Under the pieces are notes generated by a model that did not search any database, was not told the origin of the DNA, and saw only the letters and a list, made by a program, of their open reading frames with translations. A program made the translations under genes and the position numbers. This document shows, piece after piece, positions 27,673 through 36,100 of a stretch of DNA of 64,000 nucleotides (position 1 is the first letter of the stretch; each line of letters opens with the position of its first letter). The stretch comes from Bacteroidota bacterium (GTDB taxonomy: Bacteria; Bacteroidota; Bacteroidia; Bacteroidales; JAAUTT01): contig JAEYWD010000102.1 of assembly GCA_023429135.1 (NCBI GenBank), forward strand, positions 137,586-201,585. The letters are read 5' to 3'.

Positions 27673-28007
27673 TGACACTTCAGGAAGCCCAGCAAAAAGT
27701 TGACAATTGGATTAAAGAATACGGGGTAAAGTATTTTGGCGAACTGACCAATTTGGCCCTGCTGATGGAAGAAGTAGGAGAATTATCTCGGATAATAGCC
27801 CGGAAATATGGAGAGCAGTCTTCTAAAGAAAGTGACCTGGATAAAAATCTGGAAGATGAAATGGCCGATGTTCTTTTTGTGCTCATTTGCCTGGCAAACC
27901 AAACAGGCGTGGATCTGACATCAGCCCTGGAGAAAAACATACAAAAGAAAACCTCCCGAGATGCTGACAGGCACAAGAAAAACGAAAAATTGCGTCCTTT
28001 TTCCTAG
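27672..28007 (+). CDS. MazG-like nucleotide pyrophosphohydrolase
   Basis: The 111-residue all-alpha protein carries the MazG metal motif in two parts: MEEVGELSR (residues about 33-41) and EDEMADVLFV (about 67-76). These supply the Glu/Asp cluster for Mg2+. It probably hydrolyses a (deoxy)nucleoside triphosphate to the monophosphate as a house-cleaning enzyme. Single-domain size fits the short MazG-like/iMazG group, not full-length MazG. It overlaps dtd by 1 nt. Confidence 0.88.
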   Translation: MTLQEAQQKVDNWIKEYGVKYFGELTNLALLMEEVGELSRIIARKYGEQSSKESDLDKNLEDEMADVLFVLICLANQTGVDLTSALEKNIQKKTSRDADRHKKNEKLRPFS

Positions 28008-28054
28008 TTACAAAAATATTTTAAGATTCTAAAAAATTTTGTCAAAATAGTTAT

Positions 28055-28062
28055 TATCTTTG
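28055..28062 (+). promoter_or_regulatory. -7 promoter element of the DUF4271-hemD-rnpA-yidD unit
   Basis: TATCTTTG matches TAnnTTTG exactly, 23 nt before the ATG at 28085. A TTTG at 28038-28041 sits only 13 nt upstream of it, closer than the usual spacing of about 20. Confidence 0.5.
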
Positions 28063-28084
28063 CGCAAAATTTTAATCCTTTATT

Positions 28085-29239
28085 ATGGTAAAGGGAATTT
28101 CATCTGAAAGTAGCAATTCATCTGATTTTACTTATATCCCTTTGCTTTCTTCCGAACGAGTTTTAACCCAGGACACCATCCGGTCTAAGACTCTCAACAC
28201 CCCTTCAGTGCTGCAAGTACCTAAAGCCAGGATTACCGGTTCCGAATCGGATTCGCTGGAAAAGCTTCGCCTCGAAAGGTTATTCAAAATTGCTGAGGAA
28301 CGGGAACTAAAGATGGCTCGCCCTAAACTCAAAAAAATAGAGATAGTTGAAGATTCCACTGCAGAAAAAGGCAGTATCAGCAGAATATATTCTGACTATA
28401 CTCCTTCTTTTCAGAAAGAAGCATACGATAAGGAGCTTGCCCAGCAGAACTTTATGCTGAATATTGCCGAGAAAACCATTAATATCCATTACAAAGTTAA
28501 GGATACAACGGCGCAAACCACATCAACCGTAACTGTTGCGTCAGTGCCGAAACAACAACCGCCTTCAGGTTTCGAAGGGAGGCTCCGCAGTGACGGAACA
28601 AGTGGCTGGTATGTATTTATGCTGTTAATTTCACTTTCGGTTTTTGCCTGGGGGAAGTCGCTGTATCAGAAGTATCTGTTACAAATTTTCAATTCAGTTT
28701 ATAATTATCAGATATCCATTCAATTATTCCGCGATAAAAATGCTTTGTTCCGCAATCTTTCCATAATTCTGCAAATTCTCTTCCCAATCAACCTAGGATT
28801 ATTGATATATTTCCTTATAGATTTTTATCGGTTTAATCATGTCTCGGAATACCCTATAGTCAGCATAGCAATTTATAGTGTTTCCGTTTTCATTTTCTTC
28901 CGTTTAAAGAACTGGTTATATAAGTTTTTAGGCCTGGTTTTTAAAGTACAGGAAGACTTTTACGAAATACAGCATCATCTCAATATTTTTAGTCAATCGC
29001 TTGGAGTTGTTTTGTTACCTTTTGTTATTTCAATTCCCTTCCTGAACGACACAATTAAAAACATTGTGCTGGTCAGCCTTTTTATAGTTTTAGGAATTTA
29101 CATCCTGTTATTTTTCTTTCGCGGCTTCCAAATTGTAACAAGAAAGCAGGTATCAGTTTTCTTTTTGATTTTATATCTTTGTGCGGTTGAAATTTTACCG
29201 GTTGCTTTACTGATAAAAACTTCTATTACAATAATATAA
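28085..29239 (+). CDS. DUF4271 multi-pass membrane protein
   Basis: The 384-residue protein has a long hydrophilic N-terminus (1-170, rich in Ser, Lys and Glu). About seven hydrophobic helices follow from residue 178 to the C-terminus. This layout and its place immediately before hemD are characteristic of the DUF4271 family of Bacteroidota. The function is unknown. Its steady linkage to uroporphyrinogen-III synthase suggests, but does not prove, a role in haem biosynthesis or in the membrane. The gap to hemD is 35 nt. Confidence 0.82.
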   Translation: MVKGISSESSNSSDFTYIPLLSSERVLTQDTIRSKTLNTPSVLQVPKARITGSESDSLEKLRLERLFKIAEERELKMARPKLKKIEIVEDSTAEKGSISRIYSDYTPSFQKEAYDKELAQQNFMLNIAEKTINIHYKVKDTTAQTTSTVTVASVPKQQPPSGFEGRLRSDGTSGWYVFMLLISLSVFAWGKSLYQKYLLQIFNSVYNYQISIQLFRDKNALFRNLSIILQILFPINLGLLIYFLIDFYRFNHVSEYPIVSIAIYSVSVFIFFRLKNWLYKFLGLVFKVQEDFYEIQHHLNIFSQSLGVVLLPFVISIPFLNDTIKNIVLVSLFIVLGIYILLFFFRGFQIVTRKQVSVFFLILYLCAVEILPVALLIKTSITII

Positions 29240-29274
29240 GTCTATTGTGTTAAATAAATTTAATATCTATTACC

Positions 29275-30075
29275 TTGAAAATTAAAAAAATTTTAGTTAC
29301 CCAGCCTCAGCCCTCTGAATCGGAAAAATCTCCATATTTTGAGCTGGCAGAGAAAAATAACTTAAAAATTGATTTCAGGCCCTTTTGCCATGTTGAAGGA
29401 GTCTCATCCAAAGAATTCAGGCAGTATAGGGTAGATATTTTGGCTCATACTGCTGTTATTTTCTCAAGTAAAACAGCTATCGATCATTTTTTCAGAATTG
29501 CTGAAGAAATGAGAATTACTATTCCCGATACGATGAAGTATTTCTGTAATTCGGAATCTACAGCTTTTTACCTGCAGAAGTACATTGTTTACCGCAAAAG
29601 GAAAATTTTCTATGGCAACGGGAACATTACAGATATGACAGAGCTCTTTTTGAAACACAAAGAAGACAAATATCTGATTCCTGTTTCGGACCAGTTTAAG
29701 CAAGATATCACCAAATATCTTGATAAACTTAAAATTAAAAGTACCAAAGTGATATTCTACAAGAATGTAAGCAGCAATCTATCCGATCTGTCGACCATTA
29801 ACTACGATATCATGGTATTTTACAGTCCTTCGGGTATAAAAGCCCTGTTTGAAAACTTCCCCAATTTCGAACAAAAGGAAATTAAAATTGCAAGCTTTGG
29901 CGATGCCACAGCGAAAGCAATAAAAGAAGCAGGATTACGACTGGATATTCAGGCCCCCATGCCTCAGGCTCCTTCGATGACCATGGCACTGGAGCAATTT
30001 ATTAAAGATTATAATAAAAACGACAAAGCTGAGGTTAAAGCTGAAAAAGCCAATGGAAAACTGATCAATAAGTAA
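29275..30075 (+). CDS. hemD: Uroporphyrinogen-III synthase
   Basis: The 266-residue protein starts at a TTG. No ATG lies in frame between it and the stop at 29251, and the conserved N-terminus (KIKKILVTQPQP) begins there. It has the two-lobed HemD fold. The visible conserved parts are VIFSSKTAIDHFF (near 62), a central DQFKQDI segment, FYSPSGIKALFENF near 184 and FGDATAKAIKEAG near 205. It closes hydroxymethylbilane to uroporphyrinogen III. The C-terminus has an extra Lys/Ala/Glu-rich tail. It shares the run with DUF4271 and rnpA. Confidence 0.9.
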   Translation: MKIKKILVTQPQPSESEKSPYFELAEKNNLKIDFRPFCHVEGVSSKEFRQYRVDILAHTAVIFSSKTAIDHFFRIAEEMRITIPDTMKYFCNSESTAFYLQKYIVYRKRKIFYGNGNITDMTELFLKHKEDKYLIPVSDQFKQDITKYLDKLKIKSTKVIFYKNVSSNLSDLSTINYDIMVFYSPSGIKALFENFPNFEQKEIKIASFGDATAKAIKEAGLRLDIQAPMPQAPSMTMALEQFIKDYNKNDKAEVKAEKANGKLINK

Positions 30076-30079
30076 ATCG

Positions 30080-30472
30080 TTGCAAACAGAAGCCTTTTTG
30101 CCACCGTCGCCGGATTTTTCCCTGAAAAAAACGGAACGCCTTTGTAGCAAAAAGGCTTTTGAATTTTTATTTGCCAATGGTAAAACAGTATTCCACCATC
30201 CTCTGAAAATTATTTTTGCCAAACAAAAAACTGAAGGCCCCTCTGCTGTTCAGGCCGCCTTTGGCGTAAGCAAAAGAAATTTCAAAAGAGCCAACAAGAG
30301 AAACAGAATAAAAAGGCTCTTGCGCGAAGCTTACAGGCATCATAAACTTCAAACCCCGGAGAATGAAAATCTGTATCTGATGATTATGTATATTTCAAAA
30401 GAAATTGAAAATTACCAGACTATCCAATCTGTTTTAACTAAAGCATTAAGTAAAGTTGAAAAAAATCTTTAG
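30080..30472 (+). CDS. rnpA: Ribonuclease P protein component
   Basis: The 130-residue basic protein has the RnpA signature FGVSKRNFKRANKRNRIKRLLREAYR (written here in parts: FGVSKRNFKRA, then NKRNRIKRLLREAYR). It also has the N-terminal LCSKKAFEFLF segment. It binds the catalytic RNA to mature the 5' ends of tRNAs. The start is a TTG 4 nt after the hemD stop; no ATG is available upstream in frame. The gene's usual neighbour rpmH is not here, but yidD follows with a 17-nt overlap. Confidence 0.95.
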   Translation: MQTEAFLPPSPDFSLKKTERLCSKKAFEFLFANGKTVFHHPLKIIFAKQKTEGPSAVQAAFGVSKRNFKRANKRNRIKRLLREAYRHHKLQTPENENLYLMIMYISKEIENYQTIQSVLTKALSKVEKNL

Positions 30473-30677
30473 TTACCCATTCATCCTGTTGGTTCGTATT
30501 TACCAATATACTTTGTCGCCGTTTCTTGGTGGAAGATGCCGGTTTACGCCATCTTGTTCCGAATATTCGGTGGAGTCGCTTAAAAAACATGGTCCCATCA
30601 AAGGTTTATACCTGTCGGTTAAAAGAATATTACGATGCCATCCCTGGGGCGGTCACGGGTATGATCCTGTACCCTGA
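30456..30677 (+). CDS. yidD: Membrane protein insertion efficiency factor YidD
   Basis: The 73-residue protein has the YidD core: a hydrophobic/amphipathic N-terminus (FILLVRIYQYTLSPFLG), then GRCRFTPSCSEY, HGPIKGLYLSVKRILRCHPW and GGHGYDPVP. The cysteine pattern is intact. It is thought to assist YidC-dependent insertion at the inner membrane. The TTG start lies inside the end of rnpA (17-nt overlap). Its stop abuts the convergent pbpC gene with no spacer. Confidence 0.93.
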   Translation: MKKIFSYPFILLVRIYQYTLSPFLGGRCRFTPSCSEYSVESLKKHGPIKGLYLSVKRILRCHPWGGHGYDPVP

Positions 30678-33026
30678 CTATTCCAACACCTGAAATTTTT
30701 TCTCCAGACTGTTCCCTTCGTTATCCACAATGGTAATCTTATGCCAACCGGGGCCTGGGTTTATAGCCAATTGATGAAAATAATGCGTCTCTGCAACAAA
30801 GTTATCATCGATATGCCAGAACAGAGAGGCTTTGGGATTACGATGCGCCACTTCAAGCACAAATTTACCTTTACTCCCATCGAGCTCCCGGGGAATGAAA
30901 ATTTTGTAAACATCAGCCGGATATACAATTTCCATAGGTTGAATATCGTCAGTTCCGCAATTGGCTTTAAAGGGCGGTAATGTTTTATAAAACGGATTTT
31001 TCTTACGATAATACCACTCCTGAGCCGGAGGTAAAACAAACCAGGGTACAGAAATCATTTCCAAGGAATCGGAGCAGTTTACAGAAACGCGATATTTTTT
31101 GTCGGAGGTTAAATGCACAAGCTGATGATATGAGCAAACCGACGTTCTTGTTGCATTCCGGGAGCTAAAAATTGTATCGGTAACAGGGCAGAATCGACCA
31201 GCCTTAAATCCGCTTTCCTTGCAAACTGTTACTTCAGATAATTCATCATAGGGAATTTTAAACCAAGATGTTGAAGGTAAAGAACTGAAAATATTAAACA
31301 TCAAAGGAGCTGCGGCTGTAATTCCGGTCAATCCGGGCCTCCCTTCACCCGAAGCATTGCCTACCCAAACCCCAACAACATATTCGGGAGTTGTACCTAT
31401 GGCCCATGCATCGCGAAAGCCATAACTTGTACCGGTTTTCCAGGCAATTTTACGGGACGATGATAAATTTTTCCAGTTTGAATCTTCATCAGGGCGATTC
31501 ACTTCCAAAAGTGCCTCAAAGGTAAGAAAAATACTTCCCGCATCATACATTTCAGGAAAATCCGAAGGTTTAACTCCTGATTTAATGGATTCAATTAATG
31601 AAGGTGTGCGATACTCTCCCGGTAAATATTTCTGAGTCCGGTTGTAATGATTCAGTACTCTTGCCATCCCGGCATAAATTCCACATAAATCCAACAGTTT
31701 ACCTTCGGCACCTCCAACAACCAATGTTAATCCATACCGGTCGGGATTATATTTGAGCGTAGTCATGCCCAACGTCTTCAGTGCATTATAGAATTTATCG
31801 ACTCCATAAGTCTGAAGCATCCGCACAACAGGAACATTAAGCGAGCGCGACAATGCTTTTTTAGCCGGAATAGCTCCGTTAAAAGTTTCGTCATAATTAT
31901 TCGGGTTAAAACCCGAAATTTTAGTGGGGATATCAGGTACTAAAGTCCCAGGCAATATTTTCCCCTCCTGAAGCATCAATGCATACAACAAGGGCTTGAT
32001 CACACTTCCTGTACTCCTGGGAGATTGGGCAATATCAACGTCCGGACTGTTGGAAACCTTATTCTGACACATATTTCCCACATAAGCCAAAATGGTATTT
32101 GTTTTTACATCGATTATCAGGGCCGAAATGTTATTAATCTGATTCACTTCGAGTATACTCAGATAATCTCTTGTAATTCTTTCCGTATTCTCCTGAATAC
32201 GTTTAATAATCGTAGTTTTTACTAATGATTTATTCCGCCCGGCAAAATAATCGGTTACATGCTTTGCATCGGAGGGTAAAGGTGAAGGCTTTTCAGGAAT
32301 ATCTTCAAGAATAGAAGTTTGATATTCTACCAAACTTATAATTTTATTATTTAAAAGCTTTAATAGCAAATTATTCCGTTTGGCTGTAAGGAAGCTCCGG
32401 TTTCGCCCCGGATGAATTAAAGCAGGTGCATTTGGCAAAACAGCGAGTGTTGCAGCTTCGGCCCAGGAGAGATTATCGGCAGAACGACCGAAATATCGCC
32501 ACGAAGCTGCCTGAAGACCCACAACATTACCTCCAAAAGGAGCATTAGCCAAATACTTTCCTAGTATTTCCTTTTTTGAATAATGAATTTCGACCCGAGT
32601 GGCTAAAATAATTTCGTAAAATTTCTCCAGGATTGTACGTTTACTCGAATTACGATGAAGCCGGCATAACTGCATGGTAATAGTACTTCCACCACGTTCT
32701 ATCCGGCCATGACTAATATTCGCAACCAAAGCCTTGACAAGCGAAACAGGGTTAAATCCCGGATGATAGTAAAAATATTCATCTTCGAATAACAGAATGC
32801 CCTTCTCTACTTTTTCAGGCAACGAAGAATCAGGAGGAAACCTCCACTGATGGTCCTTTGCCAATCGTGCGCCCAATAATTCACCTGACGAATCGTACAC
32901 AACTGTCGATACAGGATTCTGAAGCCATTTTTCGGGCGAAATAAAAATTAAATACGCCACCAAAAGAATCAATACAAAGATCCGTTTCTTAAACCTAATT
33001 TTTTTAAGACCTGCCAAACTCTTCAT
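30678..33026 (-). CDS. pbpC: Penicillin-binding protein 1C
   Basis: I choose ATG 33026 (782 residues), because GAGGG lies 8 nt upstream. The alternative ATG at 33053 falls inside a hairpin stem. A membrane anchor (near residues 15-33) precedes the GT51 glycosyltransferase domain (about 55-230; EDEYFYYHPG, RGGSTITMQL). The transpeptidase domain (about 300-560) has STGSVIKP with the active Ser, SRSLN, and KTGTSYGFRDAWAIG. A C-terminal BiPBP_C-type beta domain (about 690-780) follows. It polymerises peptidoglycan. It sits directly after the alpha-2-macroglobulin gene, the widespread yfhM-pbpC pairing, where the inhibitor is thought to protect cells if the wall is breached. Confidence 0.94.
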   Translation of the reverse strand: MKSLAGLKKIRFKKRIFVLILLVAYLIFISPEKWLQNPVSTVVYDSSGELLGARLAKDHQWRFPPDSSLPEKVEKGILLFEDEYFYYHPGFNPVSLVKALVANISHGRIERGGSTITMQLCRLHRNSSKRTILEKFYEIILATRVEIHYSKKEILGKYLANAPFGGNVVGLQAASWRYFGRSADNLSWAEAATLAVLPNAPALIHPGRNRSFLTAKRNNLLLKLLNNKIISLVEYQTSILEDIPEKPSPLPSDAKHVTDYFAGRNKSLVKTTIIKRIQENTERITRDYLSILEVNQINNISALIIDVKTNTILAYVGNMCQNKVSNSPDVDIAQSPRSTGSVIKPLLYALMLQEGKILPGTLVPDIPTKISGFNPNNYDETFNGAIPAKKALSRSLNVPVVRMLQTYGVDKFYNALKTLGMTTLKYNPDRYGLTLVVGGAEGKLLDLCGIYAGMARVLNHYNRTQKYLPGEYRTPSLIESIKSGVKPSDFPEMYDAGSIFLTFEALLEVNRPDEDSNWKNLSSSRKIAWKTGTSYGFRDAWAIGTTPEYVVGVWVGNASGEGRPGLTGITAAAPLMFNIFSSLPSTSWFKIPYDELSEVTVCKESGFKAGRFCPVTDTIFSSRNATRTSVCSYHQLVHLTSDKKYRVSVNCSDSLEMISVPWFVLPPAQEWYYRKKNPFYKTLPPFKANCGTDDIQPMEIVYPADVYKIFIPRELDGSKGKFVLEVAHRNPKASLFWHIDDNFVAETHYFHQLAINPGPGWHKITIVDNEGNSLEKKFQVLE

Positions 33027-33035
33027 TAAAACCCT

Positions 33036-33087
33036 CAAAAATATAAAAGCCATCCGATCTTAAGACGTTAACTTAATCCCGGATGGC
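33036..33087 (-). terminator. Hairpin with U tract between the alpha-2-macroglobulin and pbpC genes
   Basis: GCCATCCG (33049-33056) pairs perfectly with CGGATGGC (33080-33087). A nested TTAAG/CTTAA stem lies inside, and TTTTATATTTTT follows on the minus strand. It starts 17 nt after the upstream stop. As no promoter fits between it and pbpC, it may work as a partial terminator or attenuator rather than a full stop. Confidence 0.65.
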
Positions 33088-33103
33088 AAAAAATCAAACT
33101 AAG

Positions 33104-36100
33104 TTACTTAATTTCAATCCATTTTCCAGCCGAAAGAGCATTCACCTTCGACTCGTACATGGCTTCGCAATATACCCCTGGTAAATAGAATTTTCCGCCA
33201 TAGGAGGCATTCATCCGGACCTTAAAAGTTTTGGTCTCTCCCCGATCGAGATTAAAATAAGTAAGAACGCGATCGTCGCGGAAATCGATATAAGTATAAG
33301 GACTTTCAGTTTTCTCCGATGCCATCTCCAGAAAGCGGGTATTAATAATCTCACAACCCGAAGGAACAATCTGGGTAAGAGCCATGTCCTTGTAATATCC
33401 TAACTGACCAGGATTTTTTACAGTAACTTCCATGATAAAGTCCTTACCTTGTTGGATATTATCTACATCAATTCTGTTACCTTGCAAATCGGTATAACTA
33501 ACATTCATAGAAAGGTTATTCTCAGAAGCCTGGGTAGGACCAGTTTCAGGAACTCCCTCGGCGATGACCCTTACAAACAGAGAACCCTTTCCTGAGTTGG
33601 CAATCTTAACCGACCCGTTGATTATATTTGCATTCATATTCATCTGTTTAACAGGTAGTGTCGACTGAAGTTTTGTTGCATTAATTCCGCTTCCGGAAAC
33701 AGAGCAACTTATCGGTCCTCCAAGATTCATTTCTTCCATCGACTTTCCAATAGCGTAAAGACAGTAAGCTGTACTTTGTGTACTCATCCAATATTCACTG
33801 CTTAAAGCATTCGCCAGCTTTTTAATAAAGTTAAATGCAGACGTACGGTCCTTTACAAGTGTGTATGTTTCCAGAACCATGGCCCAGTCGCGCTCCAGTG
33901 ATCCGAAAGTATAATTGAAACCCGAATAAGGTTTAAGCTCATCAACGCCTTTAACCATTAATTGACGTGCTACTTCCGGCTGACCAGCTAAAGCGTACGT
34001 TGCAGCCAAACGCCACAATGCCTGTGAAGATAACCCTTTAACTTCCTTCATCCGGTTCATAGCTCCCATATCAGGTTCGCCAGCCAGAGCAAGAGTATAC
34101 AGGCGGTATGCCTGAATAAGATCGCTTTGGTAATAGTAATAAGCTTCTCCGGAATGTGAAGGCATTGTCCAGTTTCGGGCTTCCTTTTTCTGAAACTTTA
34201 ACCAGTTTCTAAGAAATCCAGAAGGCAAATCATATCCTTTCTCTTTGGCCATAAGCATGAAATGACCAACATACGAGGTAGCCCACAGATTCGCATCCTG
34301 ATTTCCAGGCCAGTAGGAAATACCACCATCAGACATCTGCATGGTATTTAAACGGATGATGGCCGCACTTACATTTTCCTTGACACGCTTTTTGGCTAAT
34401 TCATCCAGATCGACAAACTTATCGAGGAATAACTGTGGGAAAGCTGCTGATGTTGTTTGCTCGGCACATCCATGCGGATAAGCTATCAGATAACCTAAAC
34501 GACGCGTTAAATCAATTGCAGGAATGGAAGAAATTTCGAGTGTTGCTTTATTCGTTCCTGAAATTCCCGGCAAAGTATAGGCGATATCCGCAGATTTGCC
34601 GGCATCAACAACCGCTTCAAAATATTTCGTCACTTTCGGGTTTGCATTGCGAACATCTATTTCAATTTCATAAATGTCTGTTTCGCCGCCACTGGTAGCA
34701 ATTACTTTAACTTTTCCTACACCAATTTTAGGTAAAACTTTAATATTAAATGCCACATCATTTTCGCCGGGCTTACTGAACGAGACTTGCTTTTTGTGAT
34801 CGTCTTCGATGGAGAAAAATGAATTGGCTTGTAATTCCAGCGAGACTTTCTTAATATTCGGATCCATGGCAAACACCGAAACAGGAAGCGATAAGGATTC
34901 GCCAGGACTAACAACACGAGGTAAAGTTGCAAGTATCATCAGCGGTTTACGCACAGCAATTGTCTTATCCGCATTTCCATAGGCTTTTCCATTCCCTGCC
35001 ACTACCATCACTTTAACAGAACCGATATACTGGGGTAATGTAATGGTATGTTTGGCAGAACCTCCGTCCAATTCAAAAGGACCTAAGAATTTAACTATCG
35101 ATTTGAACCTATTAGCCTTTTTGTCTCCTTTACCACGAAGATCGCCATCGCCGCCAATGGCAAACAGACGTTCAATACTTCCACCATAAGCTCCGATGAT
35201 ATAATCGTACAGGTCCCAGGTTCTTACTCCCAGCGCTTCACGACCATAAAACTCAGTCCATGGATCGGGAGTTTTAAACCTGGTAATATCAAGTAAGCCT
35301 TCGTCTACAATGGCCAAGGTGTAAGTCATTTTTTTGTTATTTTTTTCCTTCACCTGAACATCAAAAGATTGTTCAGGTCGAACTTCAGCAGGAGCTGATA
35401 ATTCTGGATTGAGGTGCGATTCAGGATTTTCAATTTTAAGCGGAATTACACCATACATACGAATTGGCCTGTCGTTTCCTGAACTCGCGTGTGGCTGAAT
35501 AAGCGAAGCATAAACATAAATATTGGGCGCCATTTCTTCAGTAACCTGGAAACTCACTTTCTTTTCCTTGCCATCACAATCTTCCCACCATTGTTTAATG
35601 ATGTTAGAACCCGATTCAAGCGAAACCAGAATACGCCCGGTTTTTGTAGAAGGGAAAGTAATAGAAGCTTCTTCTCCTACATTATACGATGCTTTATCTG
35701 CATTAAAACTTAACATAGATGCGCTTTTCGAATCACCTCTATCGGCACGGCCACGCCATCCCGGCCAATCAAAAAATAATACTTCTCCTGTAGCATGTCC
35801 GCCATCATTATCGACAACTCTTACAAGAAATCTTCCCCAGTCGGGATATTTCAAACGGTAAGTAAACTTTCCTTTACCATTGATGGTTGATGTTTTAGTA
35901 TGATAAACCGGTGTAGCATATGAGTTCGACTCATAATTTGCAAGAGATTCGTTAGATGCGTTCCACCACCAGTTACGATCCAGTTTATAGATGTAAACTT
36001 CAATATTATTCTTACTAACAGGTTTACCATCCTTGCTAACCGTAGCAATTTCAAAAACCTGATTAGTGTCGGTTTCAAGGTATCCAAATTGTAATTTAGG

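Noticed and set aside
35523..35861. Plus-strand open frame of 112 codons inside the alpha-2-macroglobulin gene
   Set aside because: It is the mirror of a highly constrained coding region on the other strand, has no start signal and no recognisable fold.
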